A DNA stretch of 64,000 nt, from positions 1,192,001-1,256,000 of the forward strand of contig VWND01000003.1 in the NCBI GenBank assembly GCA_009599575.1, given 5' to 3'. The position numbers were made by a program, and so were the translations under genes. The DNA comes from Blumeriella jaapii (taxonomy: Eukaryota; Ascomycota; Leotiomycetes; Helotiales; Drepanopezizaceae). This document shows positions 45,451 through 58,130 of the stretch, one piece after another. The stretch's first letter is position 1. Each line of letters opens with the position of its first letter. The notes under the pieces are model-generated. The model ran no database searches and was not told where the DNA came from. It worked only from the letters and a program-made list of their open reading frames with translations.

Positions 45451-46150
45451 ATTAAAAATAAGTTTGCCAGGTTTGGCGACTTTTTATTTAAAAAACGATA
45501 TGATATTAATAAGTTTATTAATTAAAAAAGTATATTGTATTTATTAAAAAATAATTGAAAAAAAATACAAAAACTATAAAATATTTGTATCTAAAAATCA
45601 CGGAAATCCGCATGCTATTTTTTTAATAAATTATAACTTTTTAAATAAACATCCGTTCAAAACAACGAAAAAAGTGAACAGTGCAAAAAGTAGCAAATAA
45701 TAAAATGTATAAAAAATAGTTTTCGTAAAATATACGGCTCAAACATATACAAAACTTTTGTTCTAATAAACAAAAATACAATTAAACAAAAAAAAGTATA
45801 ATAAATATCCCAAATAATAAAAAAAAGATCTTAGAAATAAATAATATATATAAAATAATATAATTAAATTGTATACAAGCAAAGCAAAACAAAAACAGTA
45901 AAACAATATACGATAAAAAAGAAAACAATAAATAACAAAAATAATAAAACAATTAATAAATAATCTTATATACACCTTTCTTTTTTTCGGTCATAAATAA
46001 AATCACGATTTCAATTATGCTTTTAGCAGCAGAATTATCGTTCGGTTGTTTTTAAACCTTTTTAAAAGGTTTTTTTTTTAAAAATATAATCGTTTTAATC
46101 GGAATCGTCGTCGGATTCGTTAAAATCGAAGTCGCTTTTTAAATTAAAAT
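45451..46150 (-). other. A4: AT-rich spacer
   Basis: Counterpart of 7931-8650. No coding signal; the 45763-45975 frame is low complexity. Confidence 0.5.
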
Positions 46151-47340
46151 TTAAGAAATAAATTTGCTAATTTCTTTTGTAAAATCGTTTTAACCGATTG
46201 GCCGCGAACGTTTTTTTTAATTTTATTTTATCGAATTTCGTAAGTTTATAATAGTTTTTATTTAATTCGGTTTCGCATATTTCGTAAAATCCGAGCCATT
46301 TATAATTAAGTTTAATATCGGCCGATTTATTAATAGCGCGCTGAACGTCGTAAACCAAAATCAAATTTCTTTTTCTAATTAGCGTTTTTTTTAAATTTTG
46401 GTTTTATTTCAGACTTTTTTAGCTGCTTTCTTATATCTTTTTTTTTTTTAAATTATTTTTTATATATTTATATCGCGGTAATTTAATTATTTAAATTTTA
46501 TTACTAATAAATCTGCTTTCGTTTTTATTTTAACCACGTTATAAAATTTTTATATAAGCCATTTTGTTTTTAAAAGCAATCGAGCGTTTCTGCCGTATTA
46601 AATAAAAAATGGAATTATTCTAGTAAAAGCGTATATATATATGCGCATAGCAAAAAGCATTTTCGAAAATTTCCGCGACCAACGTTTATAACCTTTTCGA
46701 ATAGTTTTTAAAAAGCCGTCGAAAATATTTCTATAGCCTCGTTCAACGGATCCGTTGCTTTTCGAATTATAAGCTAAAATTTAAATACGCTAAATCCCGT
46801 ATTTTTTTGTAAAAGTTTCGATAACGCTTTTATTTTCGAATTTATTATCGACGTTTAATTTGCTAAACAAACCGTATCGATATATAACGTTTTCCTAAAA
46901 AAAAATCGTTATAACTTCGGAAATAACGTTTCGAAAAAGTTTTTCTTCAGGCTATTCAAATAAATCGTCGATAGCGAATACAAAACACGTATATCCGCGG
47001 TCGGTAATCGATACGCGTATAACGTCGAAATTAATTTTTTTTTAGATTTTAAAAAATTACGTCGGATATAATAAGTTTTTTTTTCGGCCAAGCTTTCGTT
47101 TTTAACAAAAAATGCAACTTTTAACAAAAGCTTTGCAATTTTCGAAATATTCTTTCTATCAGAAATCGTTTTTGGTTCGGTAATAAATAGCTTTAGCTTT
47201 TTTATAAAACATTTTTTCCTAAGTTTTTTTTATAATTTAAAACTTATCAGCTTTGTTATTTATTACTAAGCGTTTTTAATATATATTATTTTTTATTTTA
47301 TATAGTTTTTTATCGGCTAAAATATAATCGAAAGTTTGGT
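46151..47340 (-). pseudogene. A4: integrase relic
   Basis: The frame at 46167-46364 is the clearest integrase C-terminus in the window: VYDVQRAINKSADIKLNYKW, then LGFYEICETE and FAANRLKRFYKRN. The core near 46780-47100 includes the LPTADIRVLYSLSTIYLNSL frame (46909-47127). No chromodomain. Confidence 0.8.
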
Positions 47341-48601
47341 TTTTAAATAATTTAAATTAATAATTTAATACGTTAAATAATTTAAACAAAATAATTAAAT
47401 AATATACGATTAAATAAAAATCTTCGATTTCGTAATTATCGATCAAAAGTTTATTTTCGTTGTTAATCGGCTTATTCCGATCGTTTTCGATTAAATTTAT
47501 TCGCGGTGCTAGCCGAAATAATAACGCGAATGCTTTTTCGGCCCGAAAATTAATGTTTTTTATTCGCGATGCTAACCGAAATAATAACGCGAATAATTTC
47601 GGCTTTATAAAATTTAAAACGCAAATAGCGAAGCAGCCGATTTTGTTAGCGATTTATTCGTCGATATTTTATTCGTTTTGTTTAGCGAAATTAAACGGAT
47701 AAAAGCGTTTTCGTTTGAAAAAGCCGTTTGCCGCTGTATTAATTTTTTTTTAATATATTTAATTTCGAAATTTATAAATCGCATTTAAGTTATTTAATTA
47801 ATAACGAGCGCTTTTAATAAATTAGTGGCTTTTTTATTTAATTAATCGATAAGAATTTTTGCGTTCGTTTTCAAAATAAAATACACGCCGTATAATTCGC
47901 TTTTTATTTTTTTTATTATTTTAAAAGCGCTTCGACATTTTCGTTTAATAGCATCGTAGCGTGTTTTTGCGAAAAATTATAAGTCGTTTTCGAATCGTGA
48001 AAAATGCCGTTTTTTGTTTTTATCGATTTGTTATAATACAGTTTTTTAACCGAAAATATTAGCGTCGATAATTAAAATAATTTTTTTTGCGTTTGGGCTA
48101 TAATCGATTCGTATAAACGATAAAACCGATAAAAGGTCGTTTTTAAGGATTTTTATAATTTTGCTTTGTTTTTTTTTTAAACGAAATCGAGTTTTTTTTT
48201 TATCGTAGCGTAAATAAATATAGCTTTTTAAAAGAAGTTTTTAATTTAATTGCGGTAATAAATTATAACGTTAATAAAAGCTTTGGTTTCGGTGATATTT
48301 TCACATTTTTTTTATTCGCAGATTTTTTTAATTTTTTTTCGTTAAGAATGGCGGCTAGCGCTGTTAGTTATATAGCCAACGATATTTATTTCGGGCATAT
48401 AGAATTTTGATGAAAGCTAATAATAGTTTTGGCTTTTTCGAAGCAGATTATAATTTTGTCGATATTTTAAATATGTTTTATTATATAACGTCGAATTTTA
48501 AAAAAAATCTTTTGATTATTATAATATAATTTAAAGCTTTTTATTTCGACGTCGTTAACGTAAAGCAAAATTATATCGGAAATGCAAATTATAAAGATTT
48601 T
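47341..48601 (-). pseudogene. A4: RNase H and C-terminal RT
   Basis: Collinear with A3 9846-11100. RNase H near 48060-48110. RT ends at the YVNDVE-like relic of the catalytic box near 48545-48562 (both RIP-type changes). Interrupted by C2 at ATTTT and resumes at 61023. Confidence 0.7.
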
Positions 48602-48865
48602 TGTGACGATCTAATCAGTCGAAGGGCTGGGAAATCAGTCAACTGGTCGCCGTGTTCATATGGTATGAAAAACGAGCCTTTGATTCTGTAACAAAAATAT
48701 TTATTTAAAATCAACAACTGCAAAAAGCAAAGGTTGCTAAAAGGAAAAAGCCTTATATATATAATAGTTTCCACAGTTGATAGGAGACCCACCAGAAAAC
48801 CAGGAAGCTTACAACTATACGTAGTTGCTGAAGTGACGCGAAAAGCAAACGAATAAGTCGTCACA
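48602..48865 (-). repeat. LTR-C, 3' LTR of C2
   Basis: Best-kept copy of the LTR: TGTGACGA ... TCGTCACA, both ends intact. A TATATATATAA run near 48750 is a likely TATA box in the minus direction. Polypurine tract CGGACGGAGGGGTAG (sense) adjoins at 48866-48880. Confidence 0.92.
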
Positions 48866-48880
48866 CTACCCCTCCGTCCG

Positions 48881-50270
48881 AAAAAAGCGCGTTTTCGAGC
48901 TTTTATCCATTAATACGTCGCTATCCAAATAATCGTACGAGTCCAAACCTTCGGAATACGCTTTCAGCTAATTTATAAGTTTTGCAAAAGAACTAGAAAG
49001 CTTTTTATGCGCCAAATAAAAGTCGCGCACCTTTAAAAAAGCGTATATAAAATCAGACGCGGAGTATTACGTGAAATTTTTATTTAAGCTTATTTAAAAA
49101 GCTTTATACTAAAAAGTTTTTCGCTGCATTCGATAAGCGATTAATTCTTCGATTTCGTATTTAAACTTATTAGTTATATTAATAAATTCAAAGGCTGAAT
49201 TAATCTGATCTGAAAGCGCGTCGTCAGCTGTTTTACGCAATCGATTAGCGTAAAAAACTAGGTGTACGTTTATAATACTAAAAAGATTTAGTTTAAAAGC
49301 GTTGTCGAAAATTTTGGCTATAATTTTAAAAAGGCCGTTTATAAAATTATCGAGCTTGCGAAAGGGCCGAAAAGTCGAAAATAGACGTATATCGAATTAT
49401 ACGTAATCGTTAACGTTAAAATCGATCGCGCGGCGAAATTTATTCGCATTTTTTTTTATTTTATCGTAGGTTTATTAAAAGTACGATTTGGCGAGGTTTT
49501 AGGCGTCGTAATGGCGGCGAGCGTACGCACGAGCTTCGTTTGCGTTTAACTTATATAAAAAATTGAAAAAAAAGGAAGTATCGAGTTTTCAGTTTTAATT
49601 GGTATAAGGAGTGTAACCGTGTATAATTTCAAAAAGTAAAAGGCCATCTAGACTTTCGTAAAAAAAGATTATTTAAGCGAAGTTTATTATTAAAAAAAAT
49701 TCGTTTTAATCGTTTTGATAGAAATTCACGAAAGGTCGAAAGCGTTTTTGCAGATATTAATTGTAAATTTCGGTTTAACTATCGGTTTTAAAATAAGCGG
49801 CTATCGAAAGCTTTAATTGCGTACCGAATATTTTGTTTAATTCAGACCAAAAGATAAATTAATACTAAAGGCCACGATCGCTGATAATACTTTTTAAAAA
49901 GCTAAAATATTTGTATACGTGGAATATATATAATTTGGCGAAACTTCGAGCGTCGATATTTTTATGACAAAAGATCGAAATAGCTTGCTTGGAAAAGCGA
50001 TTTATTATTACGAATACGTTATCGTAACCGTGTTTGTTTTTGTTAAAATTGCAAAAATTTATTATAACGTGTTTCCAAAAGTGGTCAGGAACAAAAAAAG
50101 ACTGAAAAAAGCCGGAGCGCTTATTTTTTAAAACAAAACTTTTTCGATAAGCGTAGTAATTACGATAGTATTGTTTTACGAAAGCTGTTATATCTCGCTA
50201 ATAATATTGGTCCGAAAGCAATTGCGTAATTTTGCGAGCGCTGAAATAAGCGGTAAAAATCTGGTCGTGC
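48881..50270 (-). pseudogene. C2: integrase and chromodomain-like C-terminus
   Basis: N to C terminus: zinc-binding region FVQKMHDQIFTAYFSARKIT and QLLSDQYY (50198-50260), with the second His as Tyr, then CRKSF-like end near 50110; core near 49750-50020 (VIINRFSKQ, IISDRGLQY, the DRG acidic motif); C-terminal YANRLRKTADDALSDQ near 49220 and EIEELIAYRMQR near 49150 (chromodomain start); YSASDFIYAFLKVRDFYLAH near 49040. All typical of one fungal gypsy chromovirus group. Confidence 0.8.
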
Positions 50271-51100
50271 ATTTTTTGTACAAAGGCCAAACGAAAATAA
50301 TCGACGTCTGATATTATCAAACGATCGTAATATAGCAGCAGGTCGCGTTTAAGTGTATACGAAAACGGAATATTAATATCGTTTTTTTTCGTAGCGTTTC
50401 GTACAGCTTTTTTTCGGAGGGCCATCAGGCTGCTAGCTGTGCGATTAGCGTAAAGAATTTGATTAACGATACGAAGTGCGGGAAAAAAATCAGCTATTTT
50501 AACGATAAAAATAGCTGTTTCGGAAACCGTAGAAAATCGAAGTTTTTTAATTAAAAATCGGTGGTTAATCTGATTTGTTCGGAAAAGTATTTGCAGGCGC
50601 TGAGTGCGTTTAAAAAAGTTTTGACGGTCGAGTTCGCTTATACGACGTGTTAATGCGTCAGCTAAAAAGTTGTGTTTATTTGGTTTGTACGTAATAAAAA
50701 AGTTATAATCGGCGAAAAGCTCGGCTTAGCGTGTTTGTCGAGCGTTTAAAGGTTTGGAGATTATAAAATATTTCAAAGCTTTGTAATTAGTAATTATTTT
50801 GATTTAATAAATTAAATTAATTAATTTAATACGAAAATTGCTTAAAAATTTTACGATTGCGAATATTTTTTTGTCGTGTACGACGTAGTTTAACTTTGCG
50901 AAAGTTATGGTTTTGCTAAAGTAAGCGATTAAAAGCCAGTCGTTATTATAAAATTGCGAAAGTATAAAAGCTATTACGCCGTCGGAAGCGTTAGTTTTTA
51001 ATATGCAAAAAAGGTTTTGTCTGTAATATTGTAAAATTGGTGCTGTAATAAAAGCTAGTATAAAAAGGTCGAAACTCTTTTAATATTCAGAAATAAAATT
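50271..51100 (-). pseudogene. C2: RNase H and connection region
   Basis: TNASDGVIAFILSQFYN near 51010 is the RNase H motif (T-D-A-S with Asp to Asn). FSKTITFAKLNYVVYDKKIF near 50900 matches the S.KL..AE.NY.V.D.E block. A DALTRR end near 50670 matches the ADxLSR end of RNase H. The 50198-50425 frame joins this to integrase. Confidence 0.78.
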
Positions 51101-51976
51101 GAAAACGTTAGCTTTGATCAAATAGACCAGAGGCTTTGCAATTATACCGTAGTTTCGAATAAAACGTCGGTAGAAGTTATAAAAACCAAAAAAGCTTTGT
51201 ATATTTTTTATAATAATAAAAGGCTTTTAATAGGCGATTACGAAGATTTTTTCTGGGTTTATTTTTAGGCTTTTAATAGAAATAATAAAATTTAAATAAC
51301 GAATCCGAATAATATTAAATTCAGATTTCCGAATATCGGCTTATAATTCAGCGTCAGCGAGCTTTTGAAGCATTTTGCGAACGTGTATAACGTGTTTTAA
51401 AAAGTCGGACGAGTAAATAAAAATATTATTTAAATATGCAATGCAAAAATCGTTTAAATAATCGAAAAAAACGTCGTTTATATAATATTAATAAATTGCG
51501 AATTTATTAATAAAACCAAAAGATAGTATTTTGCATTTATAAGCGCCGTAACGCGTACGAAACATCGTTAGTTTTTTATTAACGGAATTTATTCGAATTT
51601 TATAAAAAGCTTAACGAATATCGAGCTTTGTAAAAATTCGCGCTTTCGAAAGACAAACAAAAGTTTTATTAATAAAAGGAAAAAAATAGCGATTTTTACG
51701 AATAACGTTATTAAAAGTTCGATAATCGATACAAAAACGTAGTAAATCGTCGGGTTTTTTGGCGAAAAGCATTAGAACAGCGAAAAAAGCGGTAGAAAAT
51801 TCGATAAAGCTTTTATTAAAATTATTTTGCAGATAGATTTTAATAATCTCGAGTTTCGGAATCGATATTTTGTATAAAAAAATGTATTTCAGCTTTTTTT
51901 TATTTATAATAAGCTCGATTTTATAGTCGTAAGACCGGTGAAAGGCTAGCTCGTTACTGGCGGCTTTAGAAAACAC
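51101..51976 (-). pseudogene. C2: reverse transcriptase
   Basis: The longest readable RT in the window: 51611-51976 codes ELAFHRSYDYKIELI, then FNKSFIEFSTAFFAVLMLF, KKPDDLLRFCIDYRTFNNVI, ending ARIFTKLDIR. These are RT motifs with R.CIDYR and FTKLDIR, the latter with the first catalytic Asp kept. The YxDD box near 51440 reads AYLNNIFIYL, with both Asp as Asn. Confidence 0.85.
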
Positions 51977-52918
51977 GTGTTCGAGGTTTTTGTACTCCGA
52001 GGAAAAAGATTCGAAAAAAAATTTATTCGAAGTTAGTTTTGCTAAGCTGATTAAAAGGGTCGAAATCGATATTTCGTTGGTTTTGAAACGTTCGAAAAAA
52101 TTATAAAATTAAGTTTTAAAGAAAGTATTATACGTAAGGTCGTTTAGTATTTTGTCGATTTCGTACAGAAAGGTTAAAAACATTTTAATTGTTTTTTTTC
52201 TGGAAATCAGCTTAAAAATATATGTAATAATTTGGCAGATGGAAATTAAATAAGCAGTAGATTAAAGGATTCGTTTTCGAATTGGTCGTTTGAAAGGTTT
52301 AAAAAATGGCTTGTTTAAACTATCGATTATATTAAACTGAAAGGCTATCGCGGCGAAGGTTTTTTTTCGGTTTTTAATATAATTGTTTTTCGTAAAACGA
52401 GGAAGCTGTTTTGACGAAAAGAGAAAAGAAGAAAAAGAAATAATAAAAAAGGGATCGTTAGTTTAGGAAAATAATGGTATGATTTTTTATATTATTTTAT
52501 TGGCGTCGTTATCGAAATTAGCACCGCGAATGAAATTCGACTTTTTCGCGTTCCGCATAGCGTCGTAGATCTGCCATAATTAATCAAGGTTTTTATTACG
52601 TTTTACAGCGTCGTTTTAATGGCGAGATTGAATTTTTCGAAGGTGCAAATAAGAGATTTTAATATAACGAACGTAAAAGGCTGTGGAAGGGTAAAACTTC
52701 GGCTAATAAAATTTGCGTTTATTACAATTTAATAAAACTTAGTATTCGGCCAACTAAGCTTTTTTTAGAATTATATCATGATTTTCGAAGTTGATAATTA
52801 AAAAAAAAGTAAACGATTGTATTCGGTTGTTAATAATAAAATTAAAAAGCGTAAAATATATAATTAAATAACTACGAGTTTTATTATATTTTTTTACAAA
52901 AAAAGAAACCGGGAAAAG
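51977..52918 (-). pseudogene. C2: connector between protease and RT
   Basis: Sense frame with stops; no motif recognised. The uninterrupted target of insertion G is at about 52590 (GGTTTTTATTACGTTTTACAG). Confidence 0.5.
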
Positions 52919-53110
52919 TTAAATTAAAGGTTTAAAAAAAAAAAAAAGAGATTTGATTAGCGCCGAATCGATCAACGTATAACCGTTCGTTCTAAAGTCG
53001 GCGAGCGCTTTTATTTTGTACGAAAAGCCATTTTTGGTAAGTATAACGGGAATTGTTAATAAGTCGCTATTAAAAAGCTTTCGAACGTTAAAATAACGCA
53101 TATCGCGCAA
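52919..53110 (-). pseudogene. C2: aspartic protease relic
   Basis: 63-residue frame with RYFNVRKLFNSDLLTIPVIL and KALADFRTNGYTLIDSALIK; ADFRTNGY corresponds to the D-[ST]-G-A-N-G-Y active site, catalytic Asp kept, next residues changed. Confidence 0.68.
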
Positions 53111-53770
53111 TACGCCTAAAAAAAAAGCTTTGCTTAGATCTGAGCGTTCCGATTGGCGGAAAAGCTTTTAATTTTTTCGTATGCGTTTTAAAAATCGTTT
53201 AAAAAAGGGTTTTCGTTTTTATTATTATTATTAAAGGGCGAATCTTCGGCCGGTTCGATTTCGTTTACGCTTATTAGCCTAAAAAGGCTTTTAAATGGAA
53301 CCGAAAATCGGCCCGTAAAAAGTCGTGCAGATTGGCTTTTTTGAACTTTTTAATATAAAATAAAAAACGAGCGTTGTCGTTGGTCCGATCGAAAAAGAAA
53401 AACGCCAAAAAGGGCGTTTTGGCGTGAAAAAAAAAGAAAAGCAGCAGAAGGCTAAAAAAAAGCCTGTAAAATATTTAAACGACTTTCGTACGTACGATTT
53501 GACTCGTAGTACGCTTTGGTTAAGAATCTACCATTTTAATAAATGGTAGATTTAATTAAAAAGCGATTCGCGTATAAAATTCGTTCCGCTAACTGATTTT
53601 GTTTTTCTTATCGGACGGCGGTAAGCCAATTTTTAAAAATCGTTGTACGCGCTTATTTCAAATGCAGCTTTTTTCGTAAACGTTTTAGTATTTTATCGCG
53701 AAAAGCGTTTCGAAACTGTTTGTCAGTTCGTATTTAAGCGTTCGCTACGAAAATGGAAAATCGCAGGTAA
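53111..53770 (-). pseudogene. C2: gag, C-terminal part
   Basis: Interrupted at GGTAA (53766-53770) by D; continues at 59786. Decayed; no zinc knuckle read. Confidence 0.5.
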
Positions 53771-53944
53771 TGTCAAGGGATGCGAACGAGCAAAAGGTTC
53801 GTAGATGAATTGCATTAACTACGAGGTTCTAAATTAGAGGTGTCGCGAAGTCTAAGATACAATATGTGCGGGCTCCGATATCACGTAACAACAACGTGAC
53901 CTTCGGACCACGTAACTAACGAACTAACGTCTTATCCCCTCACA
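53771..53944 (-). repeat. LTR-D, 3' LTR
   Basis: 174 bp, plus strand TGTCAAGGGATG ... CCCTCACA. Contains two ACGTGAC/CACGT steps around 53881-53915. In sense the polypurine tract GGGAAGGAGGATCATA adjoins (53945-53960). Confidence 0.9.
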
Positions 53945-53966
53945 TATGATCCTCCTTCCCATTTTT

Positions 53967-54780
53967 TCACTCAATTTCTTCGTCGTCGGAATCTACTTTT
54001 ATAAATCGAGCTTCGTTCGCGAAGCGTTTTTGTAAACGAATACGAGATTCAGCTGGAATAATAAAAAAAATAGTAGAAGAAAAGGCAGGCTTTCCTAGTT
54101 TCGGAAGCAGAACAACTGGTTTCCTTGTAATAAAAAAGGAATTAATAGCAATCTTCTTATGTTTGGTAACGGTTGTAAAAGCCTTTTTTGGTGGTAAAAG
54201 CTCGTTCTCGTTATTCGTCGACTTAGCACGTTTCCTGTTAGCAATTCTGGCTTTAGCCAATTCTGCTTTAATCGGGTAAAGTTTCTGAAGAAAACATGTA
54301 GCGAATTCAGCTATAAAACTGTATGCGTTAATAACGTTCTCTAATAATTTCCAAAACTAATCCTCGGCGTTATAGCCGCGCCATTGTATAAAGTAAAAAA
54401 AGTTAAAGTTTCGTTTAAAATCGAAAATAGCGTTTATAACCCACAGCAAGCTGCCGTCGGCGTCGATAAAAACAAATGGTAAAAAAGGGTTTTCCTGCCC
54501 TGAAAAAAGGTCGTTGTAAGCAAGTTTAAGCAAATTAGTATAAAAAACGAAATATAATAATCCTTGCTCGAAAAATAATTTCAACTTATAATTATAAAAG
54601 CCTAAAACTTCGGCGATTTTATAAAAACCGTAAAACTTATTATCGAGCTTCTTAATTAATTTAATAAAAATAATATTGCGCCTATCAAAAAACACGCTAT
54701 CCTCCATTCGGTAAGCAAAAGCTGGTTAACGGTGTCGGTTAAAATAGTATTCTTAGTCGGCCAGCGCTGAAATCAGATTC
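53967..54780 (-). pseudogene. D: integrase C-terminus, chromodomain and acidic tail
   Basis: The frame at 54357-54707 reads MEDSVFFDRRNIIFI, then KLDNKFYGFYKIAEVLG (the K...GPF region) and WVINAIFDFKRNFNFFYFIQ, the chromodomain start (V..I.D...). One TAG at 54354, in the place of a coding triplet, is followed in frame by WKLLENV and a stretch of 97 codons to the true stop at 53967, ending KVDSDDEEIE. So one stop only separates these parts. The basic KR-rich segment (ANRKRAK) near 54240 could be a nuclear signal. Confidence 0.8.
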
Positions 54781-55800
54781 GTGCGTAATAATAGCTTTAT
54801 TTTTTTTATTTTATCTGCAAAATCGTTTCCTTTTGCGTCTGCCATTTGTAGCGTGCGGAAAGTTAAAGCTAAAATAAATTTAAATAGAAAAAAGTTCAAT
54901 CGGAAATAAAAACCTTTATTAGCGTAGAAAAAGGAAACTCCGGTAGAAGCGTTTACAGCGTTATTTGCTGCGAATTCGGCTAGAAAAAGCCAGTCTTCCC
55001 AATTTCCTTAAGCGTATTTAATAAATTGTTTTAAATAAGAAAATAAATAAGCGTTTGCGTTTTCGGTTTGGCCATTTGTTTCGGAATAAAAGCTGATGAA
55101 TAGCGTAATATTAGTTCCGAAACGGTAATTAATAGCTTTCCAGAATTATAAAACGAACAAAAAGCCTCGGTCTGAAATTACAAAATCGGAAAAATCATAT
55201 AAGCGCCAAATATTTCTACAAAACAGCTTGGCTAAATCTGACGCTTTTATAACAAAATAGCAAATTGTATAATATCGTTTTTTAGTAAAACGATATATTA
55301 TTACCATAATCAAATTGTTTCGACTTTTATGCTTTTTGACGGGGAAAAAACCCATAAAATCGATTGATATATAATTTCAACGGCGTAAAAAAATAAGCAA
55401 AAATTTAAAAAGTCTTTAGTAGCGTTGATTAATACCTGTATTACGAAAACAGCCGTTGCAATTGCGCATAAATCTTTTATAATCTTCAAAAATTAATAGC
55501 CAATAATAATCTCTGCTGATAATTTCGTATAATTTGTTTTTTCCGGAATGGCCTGTTTTTATTAAATTATAGGCCATTTGCAATAATCAAATGCGAATAG
55601 AAATATTCAAACTCGGTGTGTTTAAAACGTATAATCGGTTTCGAAAATACAATTTGTTATTACGTATAAAGCATTCGGAAAATTGTAAGTTTTTTAATTT
55701 CGAAATACCTTTTGGCTTAAACATTTCTTTTTTAGTAGCAATCCATAGCTTATCAGTAGGATAATATTCGTCTAACAATCGTAAAAGCTTTTCGTCGTTT
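54781..55800 (-). pseudogene. D: integrase core with complete D,D-35-E
   Basis: In one reading frame: IDFMG (Asp codon 55359-55361), ISDRG (55170-55172) and QTENAN (Glu codon 55062-55064). The second Asp and the Glu are 36 codons apart, exactly D-35-E. The zinc-binding end upstream has GHSGKNKLYEII and CNGC near 55440-55560. Stops at 55146 and a few other places inactivate it. The region 55587-55778 is the connector before the zinc finger. Confidence 0.82.
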
Positions 55801-56520
55801 GCCTCGGGTATTTATTTAAATAAAGCTGGAAAAGCGTTCAAAACTTTAACGTTTAAAACTTCAGTTAAATAGTGCTTCTTAAGAAAAGCTTGGTTTTGAA
55901 ACTAAATCCTTTCGTTTAAGGAGTTTTGGGAAAGGTTTTAAGAACGTCGGATTAAAAAATCAGATTTGCCATTTTGTTTTCCAGATCTGAATATAATTAC
56001 AAAATTAAAACCAGCTAAAAACTCGCTCCAGCGTACTTAACGCCTGTTGAATTGCTTAATCGTTATAAAATATTCCAAATTTCGGTGGTTTATAAATACT
56101 CGAATTAAATAGACAGCTTCTTGTAATTCGGCTCGCCAATCTTCGAAGCAACGTATAATAGCGAAAAGTTTTTTGTTATAAATCTCGTAATTGCATTCGA
56201 CTAAATCGAATTTTTTTTTCGATATAAAAGCGACTGGATAAAATACTTCTGCATTATTCTTTTGAAAGAAAATCTCTGAAAAAACGTAGTCAAAAGCGTC
56301 AGTTTCAACAAATATTTTTTTTATCAAAATTAAAATAAAACAACGTAAATGCAATCGTAAAAGCTGATTTAAAAAACTCGAAGGCCTTAACACAATTATT
56401 ATTAAAATCCCATTTAATATCTTTTTTCGTCAGATTTACCAAAAAAGTAACGATGCGAAAAAAACTTTTAGTAAAGCGTCGGTAAAAAATTTGCAAAACC
56501 TAAAAACGCTTATACGTTTT
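55801..56520 (-). pseudogene. D: RNase H
   Basis: 56037-56393 reads VETDAFDYVFSEIFFQ (T-D-A motif), then FYPVAFISKKKFDLVECNYE and IYNKKLFAIIRCFEDWRAEL, an almost complete RNase H fold text, then FINHRNLEYF (the TDH/NHR-LEYF block). One of the best-preserved domains of the window. Confidence 0.85.
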
Positions 56521-57560
56521 TGATATTAAAAAGAGGATTCCAGCTAATAATAGCTTCCAACTTCTTAAAATCCATTTTAACTCCAATAATAAAAACAATC
56601 ATTCTTAGGTAAACGACTTTTTAAATTTCAAATTCGCATTTTTTTATATTTAATTACAGGCCAGCGTCGGAAAAAAATTTAAAAAACAAAGTTAACGTGT
56701 TTTCTGTGTTTTTAAAAGTCGTTTAAATAAACTAAAATATCGTTTATATAAATTATGCAAAAAATATTTAAATAAAATCGTAAAATATCGTTTATGCGAA
56801 ATTAAAAAATGGCAAAAGCGTTGTATAAACCGAAAAGCATAACCAACGATTCGAATAAACCGTATCTCGTATTAAACGCAATAAGCTATTCATAGCCCTC
56901 TTTTATTCGAATCTTAATAAAAACGGCAAAAACGTTAAGTTTAATATAAAACTTCGCTTTATTTAATCGAAAAAGTGTTTTTTAAATTAATAGCAAAAAA
57001 TACCGGTTTTTGATTATTATAACGTTAAAAGCTCTGTAATCGACGCAAAAACGTAATCCGCCTTTTGGTTTTTTTGCAAATAAAACTAAAAAAGCGGCGG
57101 AAAAAAAATTAATTCGAATCCAGCCTTTTTCGAAGTTTTTCTTCAGAAATTTGCGTAAAACTTAAAATTCGTCAACTAATATATTATACAAAAAACCGTA
57201 TAAAAATACTGCGCCAAAACGAAGTTTTATCGTATAATCAACGCCTTTTTTATAAAACGCAAATTTATCAGCTTTAATAAGGTCGAAAGCGGCCAAATAG
57301 TAATAATAATATTAAAAAAGTTTTATTCGGAAATCGATTAATAGTTTGGTTTAAAAAGCCAAACGAATATCTTCCAAAAAAGCTCCAGCGAAATAAAATT
57401 CAGCTGATAAATATTATCGTTCAGCTTAAAAAAGTTCTTATCGTAATTGGTTTATTTTTGGAAATGCAAAATTAGGATCGTTTTTAATTATAGCGTCCAA
57501 TTTCTATAAACGTTGGTCGATTTCGTATAATAAGGCTGAAAACACCTCGACTCCGGGCTA
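56521..57560 (-). pseudogene. D: reverse transcriptase
   Basis: Sense: IIYINDILVYL near 56740 (YxDD with the first Asp as Asn), VYLRMIV and FKKLEAII downstream. Upstream, an AFVLFAKKPKGGLRFCVDYR-like region near 57030-57090 is readable with few changes. Several stops. Confidence 0.75.
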
Positions 57561-58130
57561 AAAGAATAGGATATTAAAGGCAGCAGCTCCTGTACGGCGA
57601 AAAGGGGCTGATTAAACGATTGACTTATAAAAATAGCGTTTTTGAACTAAGCCTGAAACAGCCAATTAATAAAAGTTTTGAAATAAACAGTTCGAACGGC
57701 AGAAGTCTAAATTAAAACAAAAAGTATTCGTAATTCAATTAATATAAGAATTATATATTTTAAGCCAAGGTTTGCCCAGAATAAAATCGTATTTTCCAAA
57801 TATTATAATAAAAACTGTAATTCGTTCGGTATGACGGACGATATTAATTTAAAAAAAAACTTAATAAATAACGTCGCCGTAAATGGAAAAACGTCCGTCA
57901 ACCACGGTAAATTTACGTGGATTAATAAATAAAACAAAAGTTAATTCGTAATATTATACGAAAGCATAATTAATAAAATTATCGATAGCTCCGGAATCGT
58001 TTAAAAAATAGGTTTTGATATATATATTATTAGCAATTATAATATAAAGCAATATTAAATATAATTCCGGAACGCTATCTAAAGCAAATAATTTCAATTT
58101 ATTTTTCAAAAGTTTTTAATAATAACAATT
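57561..58130 (-). pseudogene. D: aspartic protease
   Basis: The sense reads FLNDSGAIDNFIN with the DSGA codons at 57988-57999, an intact retropepsin active site, followed by NPRKFTVVDGRFSIYGDVI. The connector to RT follows. Confidence 0.78.

Noticed and set aside
48589..48864. Frames inside LTR-C (also 60752-61021)
   Set aside because: They cover the LTR and its flank; not conserved in the C1 LTRs and no domain.
53771..53944. CACGTGAC-type steps in LTR-D as a specific transcription-factor site
   Set aside because: E-box-like words occur by chance in a 174 bp LTR; no further support.
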